Positions 1 to 15,002 of a stretch of DNA of 64,000 bases are shown piece after piece. Positions within the stretch are counted from its first letter, which is position 1, and the number at the start of each line of letters is the position of its first letter. The stretch spans positions 248,001 to 312,000 of the forward strand of contig QNGE01000292.1 of assembly GCA_008508345.1 (NCBI GenBank). Reading direction: 5' to 3'. The notes beneath the pieces were generated by a model. It searched no databases. It worked only from the letters and a program-made list of their open reading frames with translations, and was not told the origin of the DNA. Made by a program: the position numbers and the translations under genes. This stretch comes from Paragonimus westermani (taxonomy: Eukaryota; Platyhelminthes; Trematoda; Plagiorchiida; Troglotrematidae).

Positions 1-904
1 AACCTTGGTGTGTTATATCAATGAAACAGTACATAGAAAGGAAGAGAAGTGCGTGGTTTCGTCACGTCTCATCTGTGACGCACAGCTGCAATTCTATCAT
101 TGTACAGGAAGTTACGGTTATTCATTCTCATCACGTTTGGAACGTCACGAATAAGTTACTAACATATATAAACATGCTTATCCTATTTGGAAATTATATG
201 TAAATTGTTAGGAGCTTTTCAAGAAGAAAATGGAGATATCTTGTGAATGTTATTCTTAACTCTTGCTTTCGAAGGATAGCATGTTACACACAGGAAAACT
301 TTTACAGCCTTCACAGCTACTTCTGTTTTATAGAATCACATGAATGCTACAGTCCTTTTCGTTTGAGGACACTTGGGTGTACTTATGGAAAGTGGTAGAT
401 CAATAAAATCACAATTTGCTGATTAAACGGATCTTGACAAGAAAATAAAATATCAACCTAATCGGTTTGATGAGCTGAAGTAACTTATTAAAACTCCTTT
501 AGTTTTATTCACGTTGTGCGAGTATGAACCAAGTTAGAAGAATTACCAGAGAAGTGTTCGGAAACGACTGTAAGAATGTGGACTTTACAAACTGATTCAG
601 ACATTGAATGCATTTTAATGACAGAGGACGGTTTTGACTCCAGTCTTCCGCTGTAGATCGAGTGTGTACACACAAGATTATATATACCAGAAGAAAGCAG
701 CTGTTGCTTTTTTAAGAAGTCCTCAGAGCGTTTGTGGATGATGTTATCATGTGAATCAGTAAATCTGACAGAACAGAGCCTTAGTTACACTTCACGTTAG
801 AGTTAATGCTCCGGTGATAAACTCGTTATCATTTTCAACCCACAACACTAGTTTCCCACTTTCCTCACCGAGCAACGGGCGTGCGCGATATCCGAATACT
901 GTAA
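1..904. other. No gene seen
   Basis: The stretch has stop codons in all frames at random-like density, and none of its short open frames resembles a known domain. I see no RNA gene or clear repeat. It is best read as intergenic or intronic DNA. Confidence 0.5.
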
Positions 905-1008
905 GATTGTCAAAACCCAACTGTGAAGCTGAGCTTCCTCTGGTTTCGAACCAAGGCCAGAAACAGTGTCCAAACGCGGTAGGTGCCATACAGGTTGAGC
1001 CGCAAGAG
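905..1008 (-). repeat. Degenerate tRNA-derived SINE relic
   Basis: Read on the minus strand, this stretch has a box-B-like GGTTCGAAACC (942-952) preceded by a degenerate box-A region (about 993-1003). It is followed by the tail CACAGTTGGGTTTTGAC (ends about 911). The same order of tRNA-like head and CACAGTTGGGT tail occurs in the two better SINE copies at 16.4 and 16.7 kb, including a shared CCGCGTTxGG segment between the boxes. The copy is diverged, and no acceptor stem can be formed with confidence. The open frames that overlap it on both strands are by-products of this repeat. Confidence 0.5.
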
Positions 1009-4000
1009 CACACCGGGGGCACAGAACAGAAAAAATCTTCCCGATTATGCTCATCTTACAACAATTAGTAGAAGAATAAATATGGCAGAATCTCAAGGTT
1101 TACCTCAACTTACGTTCAAAAGTACACGGTTAGTCTTTTATGCCCACACGAAAACCATTCATCTTACACAAAATCGTTCTATTGGATCATCAATTCACCC
1201 TGCATTGGGCGTGGGCTTCACAGTACATAGGCTTGAACAGTGTTCTTTTACAGTGAGGCAAAGTAGCTACATATTTGTCCACTCCAGTGCTTCAAACCTT
1301 TCCCAGTTTACCTGCCCATTCGATTGTTTGACGAGCTTTTCTTGTTTCTTCATCATTTCAAACTGGAACTTATAGGTCCATCACTCAGCCCGCGGTACTC
1401 AAGCATGAAATCAAATCAGTGACAAATTACTACGACATGTGACACTATCTGCAATAATACTACGTATGGACTTAACGATAGCTATGATGAATAGGCTTGT
1501 TGCAATGATATCATCCTATCATAAGCCACAAAGGTCTGCATACTCAAGAATCTTAAACCCTTGCTACCGCCCTTCTCGTTCGGTCTTCCGTTATCGTCTC
1601 ATTATATCCCTCCATTACCCTGCAGAAGAGACATCGGACGGCTTGAGGGTGCTTGTCTGTTTGTAGGATTAGAATTAACGTTGCGCCACGTGGCCAGCAT
1701 CATCTTGTGATTCACTGCACTCTCATCTTCCTTTACCTCGTTCTCAGAGGTTGTTCCCCTATGAAATGCCTTCGGTGAGGTTGTGTACCGTTTAAGCTTG
1801 GTTGATATCCAAATAAAACTGTAGAACGTTTATCGAGCTTAGCTGTAGGTGACTGGAAGCAAACAGCCTCCATGTTGTCATCATCTGGAGAAGACCATCA
1901 TCTCAATCAACTGTTATCACAAATCGATCGCTTCGGAGATGTCCGGAAAACGTTTGCTTTTTCAAAAGTGTTATTTACCATGTACATGAGACAAAGGTTA
2001 ATCTACGTTATCAAATGAATGGATTCTGTCAGTGAAATTTGTGTTCGATTAATTTGGCCCTTGGGCTGACAAATTCGCAGTCTCACGAGTTTCAGCGTTT
2101 TCGTTTTACGGTTGTAAGACATGTAATTTTTTAGCAAAATAAACGTTGCTTTATATGATCGACGTCAGTGAAGAGCAAACAAAACTCTGACAACACGTAT
2201 TACGAATATAACTACCGTCAGAATACGAGTGTTTACTGCTTGTTTCTCTATAGCGTAAACTAATAGTGAAACTTCGAAGTTTAGTTTCCGCTCTGATTTG
2301 CTGACTGGTAGTCAGTGTTCAGCTGGCTCCGCGAATGGCTGTGCTGAAACGAGTAGAGTGAACTTATATCGGGAAGGAAACTCTACCAGTAAGCCGCCGG
2401 ATAGTCGCAGTTTACCAGGCATTTTTCAAACTTCGCGTCAGGCTTATCTGAGTGACGAAATATTTAGCGTAGTCATTCACTCCAGGATGAACCACGAAGC
2501 ATCTTGACAACCAAAGAACGCAACCATATGTTTATCCAAACTTTTAGAAATTGGGCTATCAATAAAACGTGTATTCGAAATAAAAACGGAGAAAAACGGA
2601 AGCTAAGAAATCTCCAGTATAAGGATCAATATCCCGAATATACAAAATTGTTTGTTGGTAGAATGCATTCTGTCTGTTCCGAAAAATACTATTTTAATCA
2701 TGTGGAACACAAATGAAGAAAGAACCCAACAGTAATTACAGATAGCGCATTTTTAGTAAACCTTTGAACACGGTATGCGTGAATAATTAAAATTGTAGCC
2801 TCACGTACACTGTTCTCATCATATTGGTGCGCTGTTGATTCTCTAAGTAGAGAATGCACTGTTGAGTGATCCATGCAAACGGGTTACTGAGAAAACTTTG
2901 CATTCATAATACGGTGGATGAGTATCATGCCTCGAGATTAATAATGAAAATACTAAATATTAGCGACTTAACTTTGAAAACAAACAACAAGCCGGCGTCT
3001 CGTTACTCAACGCTTACCACTCTGGAACAGCCCAGATGCATACAGGTCGGGATATAGTCAATCACTCAGCCACAAACGAGTATCACACAACGACAGTTAC
3101 GGCCCAAGGGGTCCAGCTTGGTACCACTGCACCATCTAAGCAGCGTCCAAAATTAGGGACCGCAACAATGGAGGGGAATTGATAAGGATGCAATATCATT
3201 TGGTAATAAATCGTTGACAGCGCCAAACTTGGTGAACAAAAGAGCATAAAAACCAACAACTTCAGCAATCATCTCAGTCACGGTTTTCGGTTAGTTTGTT
3301 TGAACTGACCAAATATGATTTGCTACTTTTTGTTCTCTAAGCGAATGGCATTTGACTCACATTGAAGGTGTATCATGGTGAGAACAAACTCAGTCGTTGT
3401 GGAGCAGACGACATTATAACTCATTGCTTTGCTTACTTAAATTATCTTAATTATAACGCAGAAAGAAGGGAAGGTATTCTTTGACGAACTTTTGGATATA
3501 CTGTGACTATTTTAACGGAAATATGATCAATTTCTCCACACTTACAAGAAGCTGGTCGCTGAAGCCGTACGGTTACCCGTTTGGACAAACACATGAATGT
3601 GGACTTATCAGGGGTTATACCAGCTGTGAACTACAGAAAAACGACCTATAAAAATCCACAGTTTACCTGCTAGATCCAATGATCTGTCCTTAAACGTCTG
3701 ATCAGATAAGCGACATGGGTTGTTACATTTGGTGTGTGTGTGATTTGGTGGTGTGATGTTGAACAAACGAAGTAACAGATGAAGGTCGTTCATTAGGATG
3801 AAAGTTGTTTGTAGTCGGATTCTGTACTTGCATTTTTTTGAAAAGCCGCCTAATGCGAAATCCGTTCTAAACCTCTTTCTAAGACACTGATGGATGCTCG
3901 TCTGTTCGGACGACCGATTCCAACCTAGATTTTTTAAAATCTTATTTTTATACCTCTGAAACTACGGACTGTGTTGGGCTTACGGGCGGTAGCAATTGCC

Positions 4001-7000
4001 TAGACAGTTAACAGTCGATTGCGTAACCCTGACGTACGCGGTCAGTAGTCCTTGTGAGTGATTGGCTTCGTACTGCTTGACAACACATTCTCTGGCGATT
4101 TGCAGCAGTTACTGGGTACACCTTACATTACATTCGTGTAATTTGTTTTCATCCTTATTGTGTGACATTTAGCCTAGTGGTTAAACACAGAAATTCAAAT
4201 ACGTTTGCTACACTAATGTTCTTGTGGTTACAATGGGTATTTTTGATCGAGTCACAGCCCAGAACCCAGTTTATTTCAATGAAGTTTACATAATAAATTC
4301 AGTTAGCTTGCCAACTTGACAAACAAAAACGTATCTATGTTGGATATTATTGTTTCATCATTCTTTCATCCCAAACGTGAACGTCGTTCGTGAGTGTTTT
4401 CTTGGACAAGTTATCTGTGCAACCACGCCTTATTGTTTGTAGGAAGTAGGCTAAACAAGGGTGGTGTTGTGCTGCGGAATGGTGGTCAAGCTGACCTCTC
4501 ATCGCACAGAACGGTAGAATACAGACTACCAGTGAAAACGACCCACGATGTTCAACTTAGAAGATCCCCGTCTGATTAGCAAATATGCTACTTGTACCAG
4601 TGGACCTTCAACTAACAAGCGACGTGTTCAAACGAAGATAAAATGATCGTACACCTGAACATTCATCTTAAGACATTTTGTCGCCTTATTTAAAATTTAT
4701 GAGAAATTCCGTGCATTCCCCATTGTTCAATATGTACATGGGTGTTGAATATATCTATTCGTGAAAGGTTTGTCTAAGTAGGAACCGCATGCTCTGAAGC
4801 AATAGGTGTTCTGTCAACCGACCTACAAGTCATGCCGGGTGCTCACAATTCAGATTCCACAGTTAGATACTCAGCGTTAGCTGTGTGAGGTATCTTGATG
4901 GTGCAATCTGCTTTGAGTTATAGTGTGATGGCTCCAACTAAAATAGTATCGCAAATGGGTAGGTGAGTCTAAACTTTAAAATGTTGAGCTGTCGGCATGT
5001 CGATGTTACTCACTTCATGGAGCACGTGCAGCGTAGGTGAACGTCGTCCGAACCCACCCAAAAACAAGCCTTACACATTTGGCCCTGAATTGGAAAGACC
5101 TGTCATTTTACCGACCAGTATTGTTTTTGCGTGTGAGTTACTTCCTTTAGTACTCAAACGACCGCTTGTTTTGCAGCTGTTTTAATCGCAATCGTCTGCA
5201 CTAATGGGTAATTGTTTAGACGTCCATTTTGGAGCTTCCTCAGCTGGTCCAACGTCCCTATGCGTCTTTTGTTTAAACGACTCAAGAAGTCCGAAAGAAC
5301 CATCCATTATCTAACTAGTGAACGAAGAAACATTCTGTATTTGAACCAGTGCATGGCCATATTTAAGGTAGAAACTATTCACCTATATGTGGAGGGTTTC
5401 CACTGAATTTTGATTACCAAACCGTTGTTAACCTTTCCTGTAGACCGTGAAACACAACAAATCAGCGGCCTTCAAAATCATGGAAAACAGATCTCTTGGG
5501 TTATGTGGCACTCGTGCATGAGGTAGTTTGCTTTCTACATGTTAATAATCTGGGGGAATTTGTCCCACTGCCTACGTCTCCATTAAAACAGTTTTCCGCC
5601 TGGGGTGCTTGATCCTCAGTAAGGGAGCATATTATGGAAGAGACACACCACTCTATTGGCTATTTTAAAGGCCGCTTCTATATGAGACACCCATAGGATG
5701 ACCACCAACATAAGGTTTTCTTTCAAGCTGGTCACTATAATTTATTCACGTCGCTGTCTGTTTCGTTTGACTTAAGGTTCACAGGAAAATCTCGGGTCGT
5801 ACGTGAACGAACTGATTTGGTTGCAAAAGAAATATACTAATGTGGCATTCCAGCTGGCTGGCTCACACTTTGCGTTTATGTTCACTCAATTAGACTCCTT
5901 CTTGGTCACTCTATGCTACGCTTAAGGTATGGCTTTTCGTTATTTTTGTACTAGCCTCACCCCATACCGTGTTGTGCATGCAGAGCGAGAACTTCACATA
6001 TCTGTGGCATCACTTTTCTGCTACCCACCAAGTACATGAGGTTGTTTGTATCAGCGCCACACAACTTTCTACCACAGACGTCGTGAGCGATTGGAAAAAA
6101 TGAGGGTTTTCCTCAGACAGAAGGGAATAGCTAACTGAAAATCAGTTGCAAGTGTGTCTTCAACTGAAATCTATCACGCTTCATTGTGACGCAGTTCATA
6201 GAAAAAGAAAACGACCGTTGGACAGCAGACACGTATTGAGGTGTAAAAGAAGTCTAACGAATTTCCTTCTGAAGCTAGCTAATCCCAGTGAATGCTAACA
6301 AGCTGACGAAGAGCGATCTTGATCCAAATGTATTTCGTGTGCATCGCACATGTAAGAGTCTTGAATCCAACACCTGTGATTAGGTAGTACTATGGTACCC
6401 CGATTATTCATTCATTTGACTGTGGAACCATACATCTGAATTCCAAAAGTTGTGAGCTACCCTTTCTAGATGTTACACTTTCTTCTCATTGACCAGAAGG
6501 TGTTATTCGTTTGCGACCTTCGCGTTAAATGGCATGCTTGAAATACTATCATCTGCTTACAACAACCTCTTTTAACCCTTCTTACAGCCGCGATAGACAG
6601 TTGTCTTTTTACTCGTCAATCCTGAATGGTATGTAGATTTATGGCTACAAAAGCAGAAGGCACAATGGCTAGAAATAGCAATGTGAAGTAGTGTTTGAAA
6701 CGAAAATTAAGAAGAGAGAGGATGTTACACGAAATTGTTTTACACTCTCATCAGTCGTAAAAATGACACCAGTGTGGAAGCTGAACAACAATTCAAAAAC
6801 GAAAGATGTAAAGCAATGTGGCATGTGTCTATAGATCTACAACGAGAAAATTCTGGTGGTCAGTTGTTACTTACAGGATATGGCATACTGTCAACGTTTG
6901 AATTTAGGAAACTTGAAATATTTCAGAATTTGTGAGTTTTGTTTATCTATTAGGACAGTAAAGGACTATCTACTTTTTTATGGAACTTGTTAACTTGAAA

Positions 7001-10000
7001 GGTCCTATGCAACGTTGCTTGCCCACATGGTGCTCTGTGACAGCAACGAATTCCGGTCGTTCTGTTAAACGGTGCAAAATCAATGGCCCTAAATAAATAA
7101 CAAGAACGAAACCATCATAATGCCTTAATTGTTTACTTCAGTGTATTACAGTAGTTACAGAAGCATACTATCTTCATCAAAACTCCGATTTGCAAAGTAA
7201 TCATGAGAATTATCTATATCAAACTTTTGTTCAATGGTTAGTACACCCAGTAATGTAATTAAGAAGATGTGGCCTGTAGCGAGTTTTTGTTCATATACAC
7301 TGAATGAATACTGAGTAGCCCGAAACGAGTATATATCATTTGAAACTATATATGTTATATTGAACTAAGTCTGTTTTGTCGATGATGCACAGCAGAAGAG
7401 CGATTCTCCAGGATTTAAACATTCGGTCTGTTATATCAAATTATTTCGGCATATAAAAAGGTGCATAGCAGGAAACACCGTATGACAGCAACCAGGCTGG
7501 TGAATCTGATACTATGAGAGTCCATCAAACAAATTTGGAGATAACACCGCGCTGTCTGTAGTCTTCTGGGCTGTCTACCTCTGTGGGTGGGTAACGACAA
7601 TATTTATTTCGGCGAAGCAATTGCCTAACTGGCTAACTTATATTTAATACATAATTCATTTCTCTGCCAATAGATAACCCGTAGACGCTAGAGTTTTTGA
7701 AATAAACCGTACAAAATGTATTTAGCTACTACCTAGCGTCTACTCAAGAAGTTTGATAAAACCATGTTTTTTTATTCGCAAAAAAATCAGTCATTTGAGG
7801 TGAACTGAGTTTTCCGTTCCTGCGAACGCGTTAGACAGTTACTCTGGACGGTCTTCAAACACGAAGATGTCACTAGCAGAACTGAGAAAATTGGAGCACT
7901 CTCACTAAGAAACCTATGCTAGACCGGGAGGAACCGTCGTGGTAGACGTCAGTCTTGAAAGGGACTAGACTGACCATGGTGAATTGAGGATAACTTAAAA
8001 ATTTCCGTTGGCACCCTGTGTAAAATTTTGTTATAATTTGTTACTTTGATTGGATCAGCGAGAGTTCAGCTTAAAAGAACCATGCCCATATACGTTTATT
8101 CTACGTCACAAACCAGCAACTTATTTCGTATTGTTTTGCCAGCCAGTTTGAGTCCGGAAGTGACGCTTTAGGTTGTAGACAGCCAAAAAATATACAATAA
8201 TCTTCACCTATGTCACTTTATGACTTTGCGGAAGTTCGCATTTTGGCGATGAAAGTGAACAGAGTATTTAACCACATTGTTTTAACGAAAGAACATGAAC
8301 CATTCATATCTGGTAGCCGACTCAGGCGCATTATAAAAAGACACGGTCTTCTCTCGGGGCACGCTACTTTTCTACATGTGCTTTGGTTGAAAATCCAGCC
8401 ACCGCAAGAAAATAAGGCAATCAGTCATTGTTGAAGTTGCATGTTTTTGAAGGGTAACTATTTGCGTGATATTTATTGAATACCTCTCATTAATCCACTC
8501 AACTTTTAACGTCGGCGCAGTCTCCATCACGTTTGGCCTGTTGAATATCAGTAAGTGAAAAGTGGCAAACGATTGAAACGTGAAAGGCGGACTGATGATT
8601 CACGATTGTCGCAGAAAGTTAGATGGAAGATATACAGGAAAAAACTGATGATGGTTTAGTACGTTCGTGAGTTGGTTTCTGTTCAGGTAAGAACAGAATG
8701 CTGAACTGTTTGGAATGCACCGTCTAGGATGGTGAGATCAATCTAGTTCTCTGTGTTCTGGTACAACCATTTGCGGGAGCCTAAACCGTGTGATAACAGA
8801 GGCTGTCGATTTTAATTTCCACTTTTTTCACGTGAGTTTTGCATTTTTCTAATTTGCTTAGAGTGCTAGAGAAGTGATGCTTATTCTAGTACAGTTTTGA
8901 CAGATATTGCGGGTGGTCGTAGAAAATAGTCAGTGGGGGAACGTTTGTTATCCGTCAGAATTAGCGCGGACGAACAATGCCAAGAAGAGTATGCGTATAC
9001 AAAAAGTGACAAGTCGAGCAATAAACCGTGTCTTTTTTTGCGTCAAGCCGGAGCATGCTGGTCACCGACAACTGTCCATTTGTTTTGTTTACGCGGGTGT
9101 ATATTGTTAGGTGGCTTGTGCTGGTTGGGCTTCAGTAACCACCTTGCCTGCGCAGTCTTATTGGCAAGAGGGCTCTGAAGTGTTCTAAAGAAATTCCCGA
9201 AGGAATCGGAGAGGAAATTCCATACCGGTTTGTTACAGAAGAGAATATCTCACAGCAATCTTATGATTTTTGTTGTTTTCCCCATTCTTCTCAGTATTTT
9301 TTCAAAATACAATAAAATCTTGTCCTAAGTGTAACATGCCTGTGTGTATTGAAAACTGACAGTTTAAATGACACCGGCTGCACTAGACTTGAAAGATATA
9401 CGACAGTTGGTAAAAACTTCCAGGTGTTCTTAAACACGTGAGATCTTGTCCAAGTAGCTGATAGGCGTAATAAAGCAACCACTGTCGACTGACATTCGTC
9501 AACAGCCAAAAACCGCTTCTTTCACGGCAAAATATTTATTGTTCACAAACCCCAATGCCAGTAATGTGGTACCATTCACCACTATGATAGGCACTCACGA
9601 GTTGTAAAGCAATGTGTTTGTGAGCATCCATTGGCAGCGTTCAAAAGCACTTAACTGCCATTCTTCAGTTTTCGATTCAGAAGCGATTGACACTCATTAT
9701 CCGGACAAATCTGCAGACCGTTTTTTACAGGATGATCACATGTTTATAGACGTGACAGTATTTAGTTCGTGTTCTGGCTGTCATAAACAAATGTTAGAAA
9801 TAGATTCGATGTTTCCAAATCTCAATAGAAGACCATAAGACACATTAACGTTTGCTGTTTCACATATTGTCCTTCTAGAATTAATTACGTGCAAATGGAA
9901 TGTTATCTACAGTGGTGACCTTCGGTCACAACAGCCACATCTCTCGAGTGACTTGTATTTTTTGTGTCCGCTGTCAGGGAGAAGCATAGTGTAGGTAGAA

Positions 10001-13000
10001 ACAAACTGACAAAGAACCACCGCCGAATTTGTTCGTGTGCAGTATGATGGGTAATTCACCAATCCCCTCAGTTATAACATAACAGTACAGTCCAGAAATG
10101 TGTATGGTTTGCTTATATCAATTTGGCTCTATAAACACTACAAAGTTTGTCAGGCAGACTGTATTTAGAACATGATGTCTGTTTAGTGGATGGTAAAATA
10201 ATTAAAAAATACATTCTAATGTGTTGCGTTTGCTTTTCCCAAATTTTAACATGAAATTTCCGACCGTGTTTTGAACGAACGGTTACCTTCGTAGCCACTC
10301 TGATAATAACAATCTAGTCTACCAATCTTGTAAAGTTTTCACCGTCGATAAACCTCTTCGAACTGTAACTAGGTACGGAAAGAGGATGAACCAGGGATTT
10401 GTTCAGAAAGTATGAAGCAAACAACATAAAGACGGAAGAAGTGCATACTTCATTATTTTAGAATAAGCAGTAAACTATGGTAGAATTTAGACGACCATGC
10501 AATCGGCGGTAAAAAATGGAATTGTTGTGTATTGGTTTTGGATAGCTCCTCGGTTATAAATTTATCGCGTACCTGTACACACAAATCAGTCGGTGTGAAA
10601 ATTTCATTTTGTCAGAAGTTGTACTCTGTGTACGTCTTCCTACGGTCATACCAGTGAGGCAACTGGTGGAATTTTCTATCTCTCCATGCAGACCATATCC
10701 ATTGATCTAGGCCTGCTGACCACTACAGCATTCCTTCTAAGGCACAATGGATTAAGGAAAGCCATCAGAACGCTGGTTCACAATTACATGTAACAATAAT
10801 CTTGTGACCACCCAAGACGTCTGATCTGGGAAATCATACATTTCTGGAAACCAGTTACAACGCAAGCGTTTTTTTGCACCGTATGTATTAACAGCAGTGC
10901 GCCACCATTTTTTGTCGAGGTATTCAGCATAATTGTTGATATCAATTCATAGCCTTCTTCACACTGACCAATACCCTTTTCTTCTTCCACAATTACCTCA
11001 TGCCAGGTAAATCTTAACTGACGATACACATTTCACAACAGTAAGGTACACTGTTCTGGGTGATGGTAAGCCAAATATCAATTGCAAGCATTTCCTGTTT
11101 CCACTTAGCTATCAGTGGTTCTCAAGAAACATCATAACGTTTTTTTAAATGCTCAATCTCATTTTGAGCATTTTGAACATTCGTCAATTTCTCTCAGTTA
11201 CACAGAATTGTGAATGGTAATCCTTTCCGTAATTCTGATCCAGTTCATACTCTGGAAAGTCCACTGCTTACGTGCTTTCGTTTCTCATACTAATCCAGAA
11301 AATTCACTTGATGTCGATTATGTTGCGATTTTGTTGTGGATGTTTTCTTGGCGTGTTGTTGACCTGTCGTCGTGTTTATCTAATCATAAATTGTTGACTT
11401 ATTGCATCATGTGGTTATTCGGGTTCTATTAGCAAACGGCTCAGCATTGTCTTTTGGAATTTACAACCACATTTGTTCTACACTAACTCTGCTCTATACC
11501 TCAGCACATACCTTTGGATAGTAACACTCGTCTAATGAAGACAACAGCGCTGTTATTGAGAAGTACTGTTCTTCACATTGTGCACTTGATCTTTAAATAT
11601 CTGATTGTTACTTAGATCCGACGTCACTGTAGAGTCTCAAACTATCTACCACTTCCTGTTCATTACCGTTTTTGTCATATCACTAACATTTTCTCCTTGG
11701 CTACTAAAAGGGCTTTATTTTTTGAAGATTCCAGAAACGGAAGTTGAACCTAGTTGTGGTTAGGACGCCCACCTAACTGTTCTCTGGCTTATTAAATAGC
11801 TTGCTGATTACAAACTCATCTCAACTTTGCTTTTGATTTAACGACTGGCTTGTTGTCGACGCATCTTTCCTCTTATACTTTAGCCTTGTTTTCAGCATCA
11901 GGCTTTTATTATTTCGGATTCTGTTGGTTTCACAGTTTGGTGTTTATTTAACAGTATGCAATATACCGTCCACCGGTTCTTCACGTTTAAGATTTTCATA
12001 GGGAAGCTAAATTTATATTGTTCCACCTATTTTGTTCATTCTCGTTGTAGTTAGTAGCGTATCAGAATGCTAATATCAATGTTCTTTCTAACGGTTGCAT
12101 CTCTGAACAGACTGATTTGCAATCGACATTCGAGCTTTATAGCATTAACCATCCACTCAGCCGACAATTGTCCGTCGCTCGCACTTGACAGCAAGAAGTG
12201 ATCTTATTGGCCATGTGTTACCGATAGATCCCACTGTCATCCAGAATCGAAATCAAGCTCAGTGGTGTCCGATAAACTCAAATAATTGGACGGAGTAGCT
12301 TACAAACTGAACAGAATGTCAGAATTTTGACAGGTTTTCTCAACCACTTGGTAACAGCTATTCCACAAACTCAGAAGTGGCCATCCTCCGAAGCAGAACA
12401 GTTATTTTCCGAATACTTCACCCGTGTAGACCACAAAGTCTTATCGCTGAACAGTGAACGTGAGCCACAGTGCTAACTATTTACTTGGAGGTACTGTATT
12501 CGGTCATTAAAGTGATAGAGTCGGATAGTGTAGATTTAGTCTCGAACGAAAGGTTATGGTAATTACCCACTTTATAGCGCTTATTCTAGGCAGGTAGACT
12601 ACTCCATCAATTGCGAATATCTCATCAAGTCTTGCAAATTAAAACATACTTAGGAAGGCAAACTCTGTTAAACCCAGCTGCACATGCTCATTAACACTAT
12701 TGGTCCTGGTTTTCCGGGAGACTTGACAACTTATCTGTTCTCACGGCAAAGTTCCGCGAAACATTTCAAAATTGGAGACGAGAAGATTGACCGTTAGAAT
12801 AAGTACTATTCTAGCCACAGCCAATGGTGCCCGGTGTGACCTGAAAAATGATTTAGCTGAATTTAAAAATGGTTTCGATGAGAGCTACCTTTCTGAAGCT
12901 TCCGATGTGAGTTCAGACAAGCGATGATAGAAAGTTATTTCAGCATTTCAACACTCTACATTCGGTTGATTCTGTCTTCTTACAGATATAAAATCTTGTG

Positions 13001-14886
13001 AGTTACGCTCTTTTATTCTCAATGTGCTTCAGCGCAAAGGCTGAGAACCATAGGGAAGTAAGAGTACACCTTAGGTGGACAATATTTGCAAAATAGCTCA
13101 GAGTTGAAAAACTGACGCTAAGTCCTCGGAGAAACAAGTGTCACTAAATTCGTTTTTAAATGAACAGATTGCAGTTCATACAGTTTTAGTAGATGCACTC
13201 ATTGTCGTCCTGTTGGTCAAAAAATATCTGAAGCAATCAAAATTTCTTATTCCCAGGAACAAGTTAACAGTCGGTAATAGTGACTATTAATAGTGTTCCA
13301 CACATGGTACATACATTTGGACAGACCATATAAGTGTAATGTTTCATTTCATTAAGAACCATTCACATAGAATGAACATATGAAAAATTGCAAACCGATC
13401 TAACCGTTTATCGATAGAGACAGTTTTGATTGCAAAAAATGAAGTCATATTTTCACGGTGACTTATCGTGCGCCGGCTGGGTCACATGAATGACAAAGTT
13501 GGAAAACTACGAGGTGGACTTCTGGAATCTGATACTCCTTGATAAGCTCTGTCATACCATAAAGATCTGAATAACAAATTTTTTGTTTGTAGCGACATCA
13601 TAAAAATTATTTCTGTATCGCAAACGTGTACAATAGACTGTTATATTTGACCGTACACAGCCTACATACATATGCAACGTACAGCGGTTAAAATGGACAA
13701 TTTCTTCGATTTTTTTGCCTCGCACAAGCTGCAGTACGTCGGAGACTTATTCACACGCTCAGAGCTCACAGTGAATTAACCTTGTACTGTTTCAGCGTTC
13801 GCAAGAAATTAAACAATCGCTCCTGCACGTTGTTCATTTTTAATATACCAATTTTTCTGCTCTATATAATTTTTTGCCAAAATTTCTGATTTATTTTGTG
13901 ATTATTTTTCAATGTAATATGTTGCTCATTCACAGACTGACACTCTATAACCGTTTTCGGCTCCGGTCAAGCGGATCAGATAGTATTCTGAACGAGATTT
14001 CCAATAAAAGCCACTGGTTTTGCGTTCCCATATGGTTATTTTCACGACCATTGCTCCTGTGAGTACTGCTTTCGACGGAGGTAGCAATGCATGTAAACTG
14101 TCACGTGTTCACACCAATTTAGTCTGTGCGAGGGTGAACATTGTGAAGTGTTGTGGTTACCATTTCCTGTCCCGGTGACCGTAACTAGTGTACCCGAGTA
14201 GTATGACGTCAACTGGGTACACTCTCCACAGCGGTAATGAATATAGTATGCGATGGCACAAGCAAGTTGATCTCCTTTTGTTGACAGTGACGGCAGCTTA
14301 CGCTTTTGATCAGTGACAAAGATTCCAGCCACATTGTGGGCTAGCTTAATCGATGTGACAAGACGTTTGGTGGCCTGACGGAAAAAAGGTCACCTTCAAA
14401 CGGTAGTTCGATATACAATTTTTTTCTCAACCATTTTCACTCTGTCTGTTGTTGTCAGTTGTAGACTGTCTAGTGTTAAATCTCAACGGACATCTATTAT
14501 TCTGCAACTTGATTGAAAACAATCCCAGTTCGTCGACCAAACATTCCAATAGAGGCATACGTCTATTGCACAAAACAGTGTTTCGACCAATGCTAGCCTT
14601 TTCTTCATTAGTTCAAAGCTTGTAGAATAAAAGTATTGGCCAGCTCAGGATTATAATAGGTCACTGTGATCCAAGTTTCCCGCGTTCCAATGAGACAGTC
14701 GCGATTATCCGTCTCAAGCCAGTGTTGTGTTTGAAAACAGTTACGTGTAAGCCTTAGAATCTGATGGACCTATTGGTCATGCTGTTTTGTCCCCCGTAAC
14801 GTTTGTTGTTTTATTTGCTCATAACCCACGGTATTAGTTATATACAAATATTTCGTTACTACTAGTTGATACTGAAGGTGTAATAA
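1009..14886. other. Long gene-poor, AT-rich stretch
   Basis: About 13.9 kb in which I can support no gene. All open frames are shorter than 135 codons, lack recognisable domains, and are no longer than expected by chance in AT-rich DNA. No tRNA or rRNA was seen, and no mobile-element protein similarity. Small exons separated by long introns could be missed here by eye. A protein-level search against fluke proteomes would settle that. Confidence 0.4.
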
Positions 14887-15002
14887 GGAAAGACATCACC
14901 TACCACTTTCCGTCTCTTCAGTAACATTCTCAAAGATTTTATCTGGAAAGACATCACCTACCACTTTCCGTCTCTTCAGTAACATTTTCAAAGATTTTAT
15001 CT
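14887..15002. repeat. 58-bp tandem duplication, two copies
   Basis: Two adjacent 58-bp units (14887-14944 and 14945-15002) begin GGAAAGACATCACC and differ at a single C/T position. A third copy begins with GGAA at 15003 and stops at once. The near identity points to a recent slippage or unequal-exchange event in otherwise unremarkable DNA. Confidence 0.9.

Noticed and set aside
14042..14332. 96-codon minus frame
   Set aside because: No similarity, no splice or promoter support, length compatible with chance.
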